From Bacteroidales bacterium (GTDB lineage: Bacteria > Bacteroidota > Bacteroidia > Bacteroidales > UBA932): a stretch of DNA of 64,000 bases. How positions within the stretch are numbered: the stretch's first letter is position 1; every line of letters begins with the position of its first letter. The notes under the pieces are model-generated. The model did not search any database. It was not told the origin of the DNA and saw only the letters and a list, made by a program, of their open reading frames with translations. A program made the position numbers and the translations under genes. Below are positions 54,830-63,213 of the stretch, piece by piece. The stretch lies in assembly GCA_017560825.1 (NCBI GenBank), contig JAFZED010000001.1:27949-91948 (forward strand). The letters run 5' to 3'.

Positions 54830-57232
54830 CTAGCAGCGGCCGCTTGCTGCGATCATATCTGTTAGTGTCTCGTTGAACTCCTTTGCGTCAGCGAGCTGTT
54901 CCAGTGTAAGGTGCATACGGTAGCGCCAGTAGTGACGTGAGTTTGCAGGCACGTTGATACGCTCGGCGTTAGGGTCTTCGCGACGGAGCTGCGGATCCAT
55001 AGAGAGCCAGTCCTGAAGCGGAAGGATGGTCAGCATAGCTGGTGACCATACGTGCTGGTCGAGGATCTGACGGCAGATCCAAGGCTCGCAGTAGTAAGGA
55101 GCCTCTCCGTGGTTGCCCAGAAGCATCTGCCAGAACTGGTTGGTAACCTCGCGGTCTTCCTCCCACCAGGCACGGATAGGGTTCATATCGTGGGTAGAAG
55201 TAGTACAAACTGACAGATAAGGATAGTTGCCAGGATGTGCGAATGTCTCCTCAACAGACTTAGGCATACGCTGGATCTCCAGAGAAAGGATTCTGAGGTC
55301 AGACATTACCTGAGGCACTGTAGCAGGGATCATTCCAAGGTCCTCACCGCAGGCAAGCATTCCTGTAGAATCAAGGAGTGCAGGAAGCTTCTGCATTGCC
55401 TTCTCCTTCCAGAACTCATTGTTGCGGCGATAGAAGAACTCGTCATATGTACGGTCATAGGCAGCCTTTCTGTAGGCATCGAGAACGTGATATGAGTGAG
55501 TCTGCTTTGCACCGATCTTCAGGTGGTAGTGGCCCTCCTGACGAGGATCCTGAAGGAAGAGGTCAAAATCGTTCACATCAAAGCCCATATTCTGGAGTTC
55601 GTGTGCAGGATAAGGAAGTGCAGGGCTGAAATAACCGTTCAGACCGCTCTTTGTCCAGAGAGGAATCTCCCAGATACGGAAGAATCCGAGGATATGGTCA
55701 ATACGGAATGCATCAAAGTACTCTGACATCTTTGCAAGACGCGACTTCCACCAGGCGTAGCCGTCTTCAGCCATCTTCTCCCAGTTGTAAGTAGGGAATC
55801 CCCAGTTCTGGCCGTCTGCAGAGAATGCATCAGGTGGTGCACCCGCCTGTGAATCCATATGGAAGAGCTCCGGATAGAGCCACGCATCCACACTTGTACG
55901 GCTGATACCGATAGGAAGGTCGCCCTTGAACACAACACCCTTTGAGTGAGCATATGCACACACCTCAGAAAGCTGAAGGTCAAGATGATACTGTACAAAG
56001 CACCAGAAGTCGATGTCTGACTTGTACTCCTCACAGAAAGCCGCTACCTTCTTCTTGTTGTACTTGGCATAGCCCTTCCACTGAGTGAAGTCAGGAGTTC
56101 CGTTCTGATCGCGGAGCACGCAGAAAGCTGCGTAAGGGAGGAGCCATTGGCTGTTCTTCTCCACGAACTGCTGGTACTCCTTCTTGGCTGAGAGTCTCTT
56201 GAAAGTCTTTGCATAGGCCTTCCTGAGGAGCTCGAGCTTCACAGAATTCACTCTCTCATAGTCGATCTGGTCAAGAGCATTGAGTTCAGCCTGAAGGGCC
56301 TTGTACTCCTCATCCTCCTTCACGCCCACTGCAGGGAGGTGCAGGAACTGCGGATGAAGAGCAAATGTAGAGTTAGGGTTATATGGGTACGAATCCTCCC
56401 AGGTGTGGAGCATTGTAGTGTCGTTGATAGGAAGAAGCTGAAGGATGCTCTGACCTGTCGCAGCAGCCCAGTCAACCATCTTCTTGAGATCGTAGAACTC
56501 ACCTACTCCAAAGTCGTCAGCGCTGCGGAGAGCGAACACCGGAATCGCTGTACCCGCTCCCTTCCAGTTACGGCCGCTGAAACGTACCTGAAGGTCCGCC
56601 TTCACCATAAAGCCGTCTGCCTCAGGAAGTTCAGTAAACCATCTGTTAGAGCTGTCTTCCCAAGCTACAGGAGCAAGAGTCTCCTTGTCAGCCACGAGGA
56701 TCTTGTACTCGAAAGGTTCAGTCACATTGAGAGCCAAAGTCCATACAGGGAACTTGGAACCGTCGAAAGGAACGATCTTGCTCCAGTTCTTCAGAGCCTT
56801 TCCGCTTCCTGCAAGAGCAAGCACTTCATTAGGCTTGAGGGCAGGAGCAGCAACCTGAAGAAGTACGTTCGCACCCTTTGGAGCCTTCTTTGCCTTCTCA
56901 GCCTTGCGGCCGAAGATGGCATTGGTAAATGCCGAAGAATAGAAAGGAGAATCGTAAGGACGGTCGATCCATCTGTCTGCGATGGTGAGTTCCTTTGGAG
57001 CAACGCCTTCAGGAAGGACGAGAAGATGTTTCTTCCACTCTGTACGTACGGTAACACCGTCACGCACAACCTCATAGGCATACTCAGCCACATTCTCAGG
57101 GTTGAAGCGGGCGATCTCGCCCTGCCACAGGCCCTCGGCTACATATGCAAGGGGATAGCGCTTGCCACCAAGACAAAGGACGACTTCCTCGCCCCAGTTT
57201 GTCCTGTATTCAATGCTGATATGTAATGTCAT
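54830..57232 (-). CDS. malQ: 4-alpha-glucanotransferase (GH77) with N-terminal starch-binding domains
   Basis: An 800-residue protein with no signal peptide, so cytoplasmic. Two CBM20-like domains (about 1-100 and 120-225; the second has the typical LALAGSGKALKNW ... FPVWTLALNV pattern) precede the GH77 barrel. Catalytic residues: Asp512 (FRIDHILGFFRIW), Glu630 (CGEDLGMIP) and Asp682 (TSTHDMNPIRAWW). The architecture resembles plant DPE2 and Bacteroidetes MalQ. It rearranges imported maltodextrins, releasing glucose. It follows an organophosphate-type permease by 21 bases and lies beyond the regulator genes, at the edge of the starch region. Confidence 0.92.
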   Translation of the reverse strand: MTLHISIEYRTNWGEEVVLCLGGKRYPLAYVAEGLWQGEIARFNPENVAEYAYEVVRDGVTVRTEWKKHLLVLPEGVAPKELTIADRWIDRPYDSPFYSSAFTNAIFGRKAEKAKKAPKGANVLLQVAAPALKPNEVLALAGSGKALKNWSKIVPFDGSKFPVWTLALNVTEPFEYKILVADKETLAPVAWEDSSNRWFTELPEADGFMVKADLQVRFSGRNWKGAGTAIPVFALRSADDFGVGEFYDLKKMVDWAAATGQSILQLLPINDTTMLHTWEDSYPYNPNSTFALHPQFLHLPAVGVKEDEEYKALQAELNALDQIDYERVNSVKLELLRKAYAKTFKRLSAKKEYQQFVEKNSQWLLPYAAFCVLRDQNGTPDFTQWKGYAKYNKKKVAAFCEEYKSDIDFWCFVQYHLDLQLSEVCAYAHSKGVVFKGDLPIGISRTSVDAWLYPELFHMDSQAGAPPDAFSADGQNWGFPTYNWEKMAEDGYAWWKSRLAKMSEYFDAFRIDHILGFFRIWEIPLWTKSGLNGYFSPALPYPAHELQNMGFDVNDFDLFLQDPRQEGHYHLKIGAKQTHSYHVLDAYRKAAYDRTYDEFFYRRNNEFWKEKAMQKLPALLDSTGMLACGEDLGMIPATVPQVMSDLRILSLEIQRMPKSVEETFAHPGNYPYLSVCTTSTHDMNPIRAWWEEDREVTNQFWQMLLGNHGEAPYYCEPWICRQILDQHVWSPAMLTILPLQDWLSMDPQLRREDPNAERINVPANSRHYWRYRMHLTLEQLADAKEFNETLTDMIAASGRC

Positions 57233-57253
57233 AATTTAATATTTAGTTATTAG

Positions 57254-58621
57254 TTAAACTTTCTTTAAAGTCATCTTCTTCCAGTTAAGCACCGGGAGGA
57301 CGAAGGAAATCACCGCTGCAGCCACCCAGAACCACGAAACAGGTCCGAAATCATATACATCCACACCTCCCACCTGCCGGGTGAAGCCTTGGATGAGATA
57401 GCCGCTGGCAATGTCCTGGATTCCCGCCGCCACATAACTTGATATTCCTACGACACCGAGGGCGGCGCCTGTCGCCTTCCTCGGAACTATATCCACAGCC
57501 ATCAATCCGGCAACGATGCAGTAAAGCACACCTGTCGCCAGACTGAACAAAGATACATAAAAGATGTTAAGAACAAAGCCGCCACCGACGAACAGGAAGA
57601 GAATCAAGGACAAAGTGCCGAGAATTCCCGACAAAACTGCAGGCTTTACCCTGTCGCCCTTGAACACCCTGTCCGAAAGCCAGCCTGCGAGCACGGTGCC
57701 GAGCACTCCCGAAATCGCCGAAAAGGCGATCACCTGCGAGGCATCAGCAAGGTCGAAGCCGCGGGCCTTCTGAAGGAAGAGCACTCCCCAACCGGCTATC
57801 GCATATCTGGTTATATATATGAATGCACTCGAAATCGCTATCACCCAGATTCCCGGATGCTTGAGAATCATCTTCTGGAGTTCCCTGGTCGGCATCTTGT
57901 CCTCCTTGGTCATAGCCTCGCCAGAGAGTTCCTGCACGGAAGGAAGTCCGCAGCTTTCAGGAGTGTCAGAGACGAAAATCAGGATGATGAGGGCTCCGGC
58001 AAGTCCGGCAACGGCCGCGACAATGAAGCCGGCCTGCCATCCCAGCCACGCCACAACCAGCGCCAGAAGGTTGTAGGAAATGAATTCACCGATATAAGGA
58101 CTCGTGCTGAAAAGACTATAGTAAGAGCCTCTTCTGGACTGCGGGAACCAGCGCGAAAGACTGATCACCCCAGGCGCCGATCCCATAGACTGCATCCATC
58201 CGTTTATGCCCCACAATACAGCGAACATAATGAATATCAGCATAGTAGGAAGCATACCGTCAAACAGGCCGAAGGCGCCCATCAGAAGATTCACCACCGC
58301 CGAAATAAAGAGACCGGTGGCCATAAAACGACGGATATTACAATAGTCGGCGATAAAGCCGTTCAGGAATTTTCCTACCGCATAGACGAAAAGAAGGGCC
58401 GAGCCGATGAGTCCCAGTTGACCTGCAGAAAGGATGTCCTCATCGATCAGAGGCTGCTTCACCACATTGATGCTCATCCTGCAGACATAGTACAGGCTGT
58501 ACGCAATCGTCGCGCCCCAGAATGTCCTGTTGCGTAACGACCGGTATGTCTCCTTCACATTCTCCGGAGAGACAGTCTCCTTCGAGGGCTTGCTTATTCT
58601 ATAAAATGAGTACAGACCCAT
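57254..58621 (-). CDS. MFS permease of the organophosphate:phosphate antiporter (GlpT/UhpT) family
   Basis: A 455-residue membrane protein with about twelve helices. Family traits include the first helix region FWGATIAYSLYYVCRMSINVVKQPL (Arg retained), YAVGKFLNGFIADYCNIRRFM and WGINGWMQSMGSAPGVISLSRWF. Members exchange glycerol-3-phosphate or hexose phosphates for phosphate; some (UhpC) act as sensors. It lies 21 bases before malQ, so a sugar or sugar phosphate substrate linked to starch metabolism is plausible but unproven. It shares a short divergent promoter region with the SGNH hydrolase. Confidence 0.85.
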   Translation of the reverse strand: MGLYSFYRISKPSKETVSPENVKETYRSLRNRTFWGATIAYSLYYVCRMSINVVKQPLIDEDILSAGQLGLIGSALLFVYAVGKFLNGFIADYCNIRRFMATGLFISAVVNLLMGAFGLFDGMLPTMLIFIMFAVLWGINGWMQSMGSAPGVISLSRWFPQSRRGSYYSLFSTSPYIGEFISYNLLALVVAWLGWQAGFIVAAVAGLAGALIILIFVSDTPESCGLPSVQELSGEAMTKEDKMPTRELQKMILKHPGIWVIAISSAFIYITRYAIAGWGVLFLQKARGFDLADASQVIAFSAISGVLGTVLAGWLSDRVFKGDRVKPAVLSGILGTLSLILFLFVGGGFVLNIFYVSLFSLATGVLYCIVAGLMAVDIVPRKATGAALGVVGISSYVAAGIQDIASGYLIQGFTRQVGGVDVYDFGPVSWFWVAAAVISFVLPVLNWKKMTLKKV

Positions 58622-58646
58622 AATCTCAACTGCATATCAAAAGTGA

Positions 58647-58678
58647 CAAAGTTAGCAAAGAATGATAAAAATCACTAA
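58647..58678 (-). promoter_or_regulatory. Promoter of the permease-malQ operon
   Basis: On the minus strand TTAG (58678-58675), a 20-base spacer and TAACTTTG (58654-58647). The -7 box is a full match. It overlaps the plus-strand promoter candidate at 58652-58683. Confidence 0.6.
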
Positions 58679-58683
58679 ATTCG
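58652..58683 (+). promoter_or_regulatory. Possible promoter of the SGNH hydrolase gene
   Basis: TTAG (58652-58655), a 20-base spacer and TAAATTCG (58676-58683), one base off TAnnTTTG. It is interleaved with the opposing promoter, so the two may exclude one another. Confidence 0.4.
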
Positions 58684-58717
58684 CTCCGTAATTTTAGAAA
58701 CTAACAATCACAGGATA

Positions 58718-59809
58718 ATGAAAAGACTTTTGACCTTCGTGGCTCTGGCAGTGATTTCGACTGTCCTCAGCGCCCAGACACCAAAAAACGTAAAGTACAG
58801 ATTTGTAGAGGCTTCCGACCTGAACCTCATCGGAAAGATCATCGAAGACACCCCGAATCCTTACCACAGAGTGGACACTGTGCAGTACACAGGATTCACT
58901 AAAGGTGAGAACAACCAGGTACGCAGCTCAGCAGGACTGGCAGTGCTTTTCAGGACAAATTCGTCAGTAATTTCAGTTAAGACCGAGTTCGGATATATGA
59001 ATATGGGAGTGAACACTATGGGTGTCTCACTCAGAGGATACGACCTCTACATCAAGAAGAACGGCGAGTGGCTTTACGCGATGTCAAAGGCCAGCGCAGT
59101 AGGCAAGGAGGACGAGAACCTAGTCCTGATCAAGGATATGGACAACTCTATGAAGGAGTGTATGCTCTACCTGCCTATCTACAGCGAGGAGTACTCAGTC
59201 AAGATCGGAGTACAGGAAGGTGCATCTGTAGAATCCCTCGAATCTCCTTTCCGCCATCGCATCGCAATCTATGGTTCAAGCTACACCCAGGGAATCAGCA
59301 CCACACGTGCAGGTATGAGCTACCCTATGCAGCTTATGAGAATGACCGGTCTCCAGTTCCTCAGTCTCGGCTGCAGCGGAAACTGCAAGATGCAGCCTTA
59401 CTTCGCTGACGTACTCTGCGACGTAGAGGCAGACGCATTCGTATTCGACTGCTTCTCAAACCCTGACGCAAACCTCATCGAGGAAAGACTCTTCCCGTTC
59501 ATTGAAAGACTCCAGGCTGCACATCCGGGCAAACCGCTCATCTTCCAGCAGACCATCTACCGCGAAGGAAGAAACTTCAGCCACAGTGTTGATGAGAAGG
59601 AGAAAGCAAAGCAGAAGATGGCAGCGCAGCTGATGAGGATCGCCTGCAGAAAGTACGATGACGTCTACTTCATCCAGACAGATGCGACAGACAGTATGCA
59701 CTCGACATCAGTGGACGGAATCCATCCTTCTGACTACGGCTACACTCTCTGGGCAAAGTCAGTCAAGAAGCCTCTCCTGAAGATCCTTGCCAAGTACGGA
59801 ATCAGATAA
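58718..59809 (+). CDS. SGNH/GDSL hydrolase with N-terminal GxDLY-type domain
   Basis: A 363-residue exported protein (signal peptide cut near SAQ, residue 20). Residues 25-175 fit the N-terminal beta domain found before this esterase group (RGYDLYIKKNGEWLYA). The SGNH fold follows: nucleophile region IYGSSYTQG, LGCSGNCKM (Gly), DCFSNPD (Asn) and DGIHPSDYGY (Asp/His). Probably a carbohydrate esterase or deacetylase in the periplasm; substrate unknown. Its last 51 bases overlap, antiparallel, the end of the MATE exporter gene. Confidence 0.87.
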   Translation: MKRLLTFVALAVISTVLSAQTPKNVKYRFVEASDLNLIGKIIEDTPNPYHRVDTVQYTGFTKGENNQVRSSAGLAVLFRTNSSVISVKTEFGYMNMGVNTMGVSLRGYDLYIKKNGEWLYAMSKASAVGKEDENLVLIKDMDNSMKECMLYLPIYSEEYSVKIGVQEGASVESLESPFRHRIAIYGSSYTQGISTTRAGMSYPMQLMRMTGLQFLSLGCSGNCKMQPYFADVLCDVEADAFVFDCFSNPDANLIEERLFPFIERLQAAHPGKPLIFQQTIYREGRNFSHSVDEKEKAKQKMAAQLMRIACRKYDDVYFIQTDATDSMHSTSVDGIHPSDYGYTLWAKSVKKPLLKILAKYGIR

Positions 59810-61159
59810 TCTGCGATAACGCACTGACAGATAGACGGTTCTGGCAAGAAGATGAGCAAAATATGCGGCCATCAGCACGTGCACGGCCATAGTGTTGTAA
59901 GCCGCCTCATCAAAGCCCATAAACCTAAGAGCAAATATACCGCAGGCCCAGACGCCTGCAAATGAAACAACGGCCAACAGCATCGAATCACGCATATCCT
60001 TCGATGCTGTTGCCCCTATATATATACCATCCCAAGTGAAGGCCGCGCAGCCCACCACCGGCATCAGAAGCAGCCACGGCAGGTACGGCCTCGCTGCCTG
60101 GATCACCTGCGCATCCGAGGTCATCACCTTCAGCAGCGGCACGCCCGCGAAGTGATATATTCCCATAAATACGGCTGCGATGGACATACTCCATATGAAG
60201 GTCCACTTCACCGTCTGTCCGAGCATAGCACGGTCCCCCGCACCTATATATTTTCCCGTCATCGCCTCGCCGGCATAGGCAAAGCCGTCGGTGAAATATG
60301 AAAATATCATCAGAATCTTCATCATTATCGAACATACAGCAAGAAGAAGGTCGCCGTAACGGGCGGATATGACTGTAAAGCCGATGTATATGGCTATGAA
60401 ACAGAGGGATCTGACGAAAAGGTCTGTGTTCATCACAAAGAAACGGCGGGTCTCGCTGCCCTTGAACACGCCTTTGAGATCCAGCTGAGAAAAGGTATTC
60501 TTCCTGTACTTCAGCAACATAAGGACGGCAGCTACCGCAAGGCCTGTGTACTGGGCCACGACTGTTCCTGCCGCTATGCCGGCAAAGCCCATTCCCTCAT
60601 ATCCCCAGGACTTTATGCCCAGGGCCAGGACAAAGCTCATCAGCACATTGGTTCCGTTGACGGTCAGGTCCACAGCCATAGGGCTCACGCTGTCCTGCAT
60701 ACCGATGAACCAGCCCTTGAAAGCCATAAGGCTGAGGGTGGCAGGAGCGGCCCATATACGTATGAAGAAGTACTTTGAGGCCAGTTCACGAACCTCCGGC
60801 GTACATTCTATGACAAGGAAGGCTGCTTTCACGAACACCCATTGGATGAGGATCAGCAGCAGGGCGCAGGCAAGGGCTATACCCAATGATCTGGCAAATA
60901 TGCGGGCACACTCCCTGCGGTCTCCCCTTCCGAATGCCTGGGCCGTCAGCCCCCCGGTTCCCACCCTCAGGAAGCCGAAGTTCCAGTACAGCAGGTCAAA
61001 GAGCATAGTTCCTATCGCTATGCCTCCGATGAGCGTCGCAGCATTTGCGTCGAGATGTCCTGCCACAGCGATGTCCACCATTCCAACCAGCGGAACGGTG
61101 ATGTTTGCAAGAATGCTCGGAATCGCAAGCTTGAGTATATCCTTGTTGATTGCCTTCAT
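59759..61159 (-). CDS. MATE-family efflux transporter (DinF-like)
   Basis: A 466-residue protein with about twelve helices. The start ILKLAIPSILANITVPLVGMVDIAVAGHL and TGGLTAQAFGRGD are typical of the DinF branch. It exports cationic or amphipathic compounds using proton or sodium gradients; substrates cannot be predicted. Its ATG overlaps the rsgA stop by one base (TAATG), so translation is coupled. Its stop lies 51 bases inside the convergent SGNH hydrolase gene. Confidence 0.9.
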   Translation of the reverse strand: MKAINKDILKLAIPSILANITVPLVGMVDIAVAGHLDANAATLIGGIAIGTMLFDLLYWNFGFLRVGTGGLTAQAFGRGDRRECARIFARSLGIALACALLLILIQWVFVKAAFLVIECTPEVRELASKYFFIRIWAAPATLSLMAFKGWFIGMQDSVSPMAVDLTVNGTNVLMSFVLALGIKSWGYEGMGFAGIAAGTVVAQYTGLAVAAVLMLLKYRKNTFSQLDLKGVFKGSETRRFFVMNTDLFVRSLCFIAIYIGFTVISARYGDLLLAVCSIMMKILMIFSYFTDGFAYAGEAMTGKYIGAGDRAMLGQTVKWTFIWSMSIAAVFMGIYHFAGVPLLKVMTSDAQVIQAARPYLPWLLLMPVVGCAAFTWDGIYIGATASKDMRDSMLLAVVSFAGVWACGIFALRFMGFDEAAYNTMAVHVLMAAYFAHLLARTVYLSVRYRRLSDSVLGKDLQERLLD

Positions 61160-62136
61160 TATCTGTATTTGCCCTCCTCCTCAAGCATTCCCAGATAAGA
61201 AGAATAGCGGTCATAGCTTATGTCCCCCGCCTCAACCGCCTCCTTCACAGCGCAGCCCGGCTCGTGGGTGTGAGTGCAAGGAGTGAAACGGCAGTTCTGG
61301 GCTGCCTCAAGCATTTCAGGGAAGTAAAGGGCGATCTCTTCCTTCTTCAGGTCCACAAGTCCGAAACCTCTGATACCCGGAGTGTCGATGATGAATCCTC
61401 CTGTAGCCAGACTATACATCTCGTAGAAGGTGGTAGTGTGGCGTCCCTGCTCGTGAGCATCGGAAATCTCGCCCACGCGCGGCTCCAGGGCAGGGTCCAA
61501 CGCCTTTATAAGGGAAGACTTGCCTACTCCTGAGACTCCCGAGAAAAGGGATATATGCCCGTTCACCATATTCCTGAGTTCGTCAACGCCCTGCCCTGTG
61601 TGCGCTGAGACCTCGATTATCGGGTAGCCCGCGCCTTCATATATCTCGTGGAAGGCGGCCAGCATATCCGCGTGCTCCGGCCCGTATAGGTCGCATTTGT
61701 TCAGGACGATGGTTGCAGGGACATTATAGACCTCACAGGTGACAAGAAGTCTGTCTAGGAAAGGCAGCTTTACCTGAGGATAGTCGATGGTGATGACAAG
61801 GAAGGCACGGTCCACATTTGCCGCAATGATGTGCGACTGACGGGAAAGATTGGTCGACTTTCTGATGATGTAGTTATTACGGGGCTTGATCGAGGTGATC
61901 ACAGCCGGATTTTCTGCAGTCACCATCTCTGCCATAGGAGCATCCTGCACATTCTCAGCTACCTCCGCTTCGAACACCACGACATCTCCCACAGCCACAG
62001 GATTTGTGGCATTGCTTCCCTTCAGACGTATCTTTCCCCTGAGTACAGCCGGGAACAGGTCCCAATGCGGAAGTCTCGAAAGCAGATAATGGCTTCCCGT
62101 ATGTTTTACAACCGTTGCTTCTCCTTTTATCAGCAT
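61159..62136 (-). CDS. rsgA: Small ribosomal subunit biogenesis GTPase RsgA
   Basis: A 325-residue protein with the circularly permuted G-motif order of RsgA: G4 (VLNKCD), then G1 (SGVSGVGKSSLI), then G3 (DTPGIRGF). An N-terminal OB-fold precedes them, and a C-terminal zinc site (CRFTPCTHTHEPGCAV) follows. It promotes late 30S maturation and depends on the ribosome for GTP hydrolysis. It heads a two-gene unit with the MATE exporter and diverges from the polyprenyl synthase. Confidence 0.96.
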   Translation of the reverse strand: MLIKGEATVVKHTGSHYLLSRLPHWDLFPAVLRGKIRLKGSNATNPVAVGDVVVFEAEVAENVQDAPMAEMVTAENPAVITSIKPRNNYIIRKSTNLSRQSHIIAANVDRAFLVITIDYPQVKLPFLDRLLVTCEVYNVPATIVLNKCDLYGPEHADMLAAFHEIYEGAGYPIIEVSAHTGQGVDELRNMVNGHISLFSGVSGVGKSSLIKALDPALEPRVGEISDAHEQGRHTTTFYEMYSLATGGFIIDTPGIRGFGLVDLKKEEIALYFPEMLEAAQNCRFTPCTHTHEPGCAVKEAVEAGDISYDRYSSYLGMLEEEGKYR

Positions 62137-62162
62137 ATTATGAATATATTTCTCAATCCGTG

Positions 62163-62170
62163 CAAAGATA
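62163..62170 (-). promoter_or_regulatory. -7 box of rsgA
   Basis: TATCTTTG on the minus strand matches TAnnTTTG, 26 bases before the rsgA ATG. It is back to back with the box at 62192. Confidence 0.55.
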
Positions 62171-62191
62171 ATGAAAATCCATTTTTATCAT

Positions 62192-62199
62192 TAACTTTG
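62192..62199 (+). promoter_or_regulatory. -7 box of the polyprenyl synthase gene
   Basis: TAACTTTG matches TAnnTTTG, 27 bases before the ATG at 62227. The same octamer serves the permease-malQ operon at 58647. Confidence 0.6.
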
Positions 62200-62226
62200 T
62201 ACGATTTGTTGACATTGAACACACGT

Positions 62227-63213
62227 ATGATGACAGAAAAAAACATCGAGAAGGCTGTGAAGGACCTGTTTGAAGGTCTTGAGTTCACACGCGAGCCGGA
62301 AGGACTTTACGATCCGCTCAGATATATGATCAGCATAGGAGGAAAGCGCATCCGCCCACACCTGTGTCTTCTGACATATGCTATCTACAAAGACGGAGCT
62401 TTCGACGAGAGCATCCTCCAGCCTGCTGCGGCTCTTGAAGTGTTCCACAGCTTCACGCTCATCCACGATGACATTATGGACAAGGCGGACATCCGCCGCG
62501 GAGTGCCTACAGTGTACAGGAAGTGGAACGAAAACACAGCGATCCTTTCCGGAGACGTGATGTCGATCGACAGCTACAAGAGGATAGCCAAGGCTCCGGT
62601 GGAAGTTCTTCCCCAGGCTCTTGAACTGTTCTCAACGACAGCAGCGCAAGTGTGTGACGGTCAGCAGTTTGATATGGACTTCGAAGACCTCGAATGCGTC
62701 CCTATGTCAGACTATATGAAGATGATAGGCCTGAAGACAGCTGTTCTGATAGCCTGCTCAGCGAAACTCGGGGCCCTGATCGCCGGCGCATCTGCCGAGG
62801 ACTGCGACCGCCTCTACAGCTTCGGCCACAGCCTCGGACTTGCATTCCAGATCGCTGACGACTGGCTGGACACCTATGGAGACCCGGCCGTGTTCGGCAA
62901 GGCCATCGGAGGCGACATCGTGAACAACAAGAAGAGCTGGCTTATGACCCGCGCCTTCGAAAAGGCCGGAGATATGAAGGGCAATCTTCTCGCCGCTATG
63001 GCTATGCCGGTAGAGACAACTGAGCAGAAAGACGCCAAGATCCAGGCCGTAAAGGCAATATACGACACTCTGGAAGTGGGTGAAGAGGCAAAACAGGAGA
63101 TCATCCGCCTCAACGATATGGCGATGAACTGCATCACCGAGCTCGGTCTGGAGCCGGAAAAAGCAGCATTGCTTGAAAATTATGCAAAGAAACTGATAGG
63201 AAGAGCTAAATAA
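62227..63213 (+). CDS. Polyprenyl (farnesyl/geranylgeranyl-type) diphosphate synthase
   Basis: A 328-residue protein from ATG 62227; the open frame continues upstream only as an antisense shadow of rsgA. Both aspartate-rich motifs are present: FARM LIHDDIMDKADIRRG and SARM FQIADDWLDTYGD, plus GGKRIRPHL and the KTAVLIACSAKLGALIAGA helix. It condenses isopentenyl diphosphate with allylic diphosphates. Product length is not certain: either short-chain for bactoprenol precursors or a longer quinone side chain. Its stop overlaps the next start (TAATG). Confidence 0.9.
   Translation: MMTEKNIEKAVKDLFEGLEFTREPEGLYDPLRYMISIGGKRIRPHLCLLTYAIYKDGAFDESILQPAAALEVFHSFTLIHDDIMDKADIRRGVPTVYRKWNENTAILSGDVMSIDSYKRIAKAPVEVLPQALELFSTTAAQVCDGQQFDMDFEDLECVPMSDYMKMIGLKTAVLIACSAKLGALIAGASAEDCDRLYSFGHSLGLAFQIADDWLDTYGDPAVFGKAIGGDIVNNKKSWLMTRAFEKAGDMKGNLLAAMAMPVETTEQKDAKIQAVKAIYDTLEVGEEAKQEIIRLNDMAMNCITELGLEPEKAALLENYAKKLIGRAK

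Noticed and set aside
56339-57226. 295-codon open frame antisense to malQ
   Set aside because: No recognisable motif, Cys/Arg-rich shadow composition, and the opposite strand has all GH77 and CBM20 features.
57857-58537. 226-codon open frame antisense to the organophosphate-type permease
   Set aside because: Composition rich in Arg, His and Lys with no domain; it is a shadow of the membrane-protein gene.
60546-61286. 246-codon open frame antisense to the MATE exporter and rsgA
   Set aside because: Low-complexity Pro/Ser/Arg composition and it crosses two well-identified genes.
61831-62226. Upstream extension of the polyprenyl synthase frame
   Set aside because: It lies antisense to rsgA and across the promoter region; the family's normal N-terminus fits ATG 62227.
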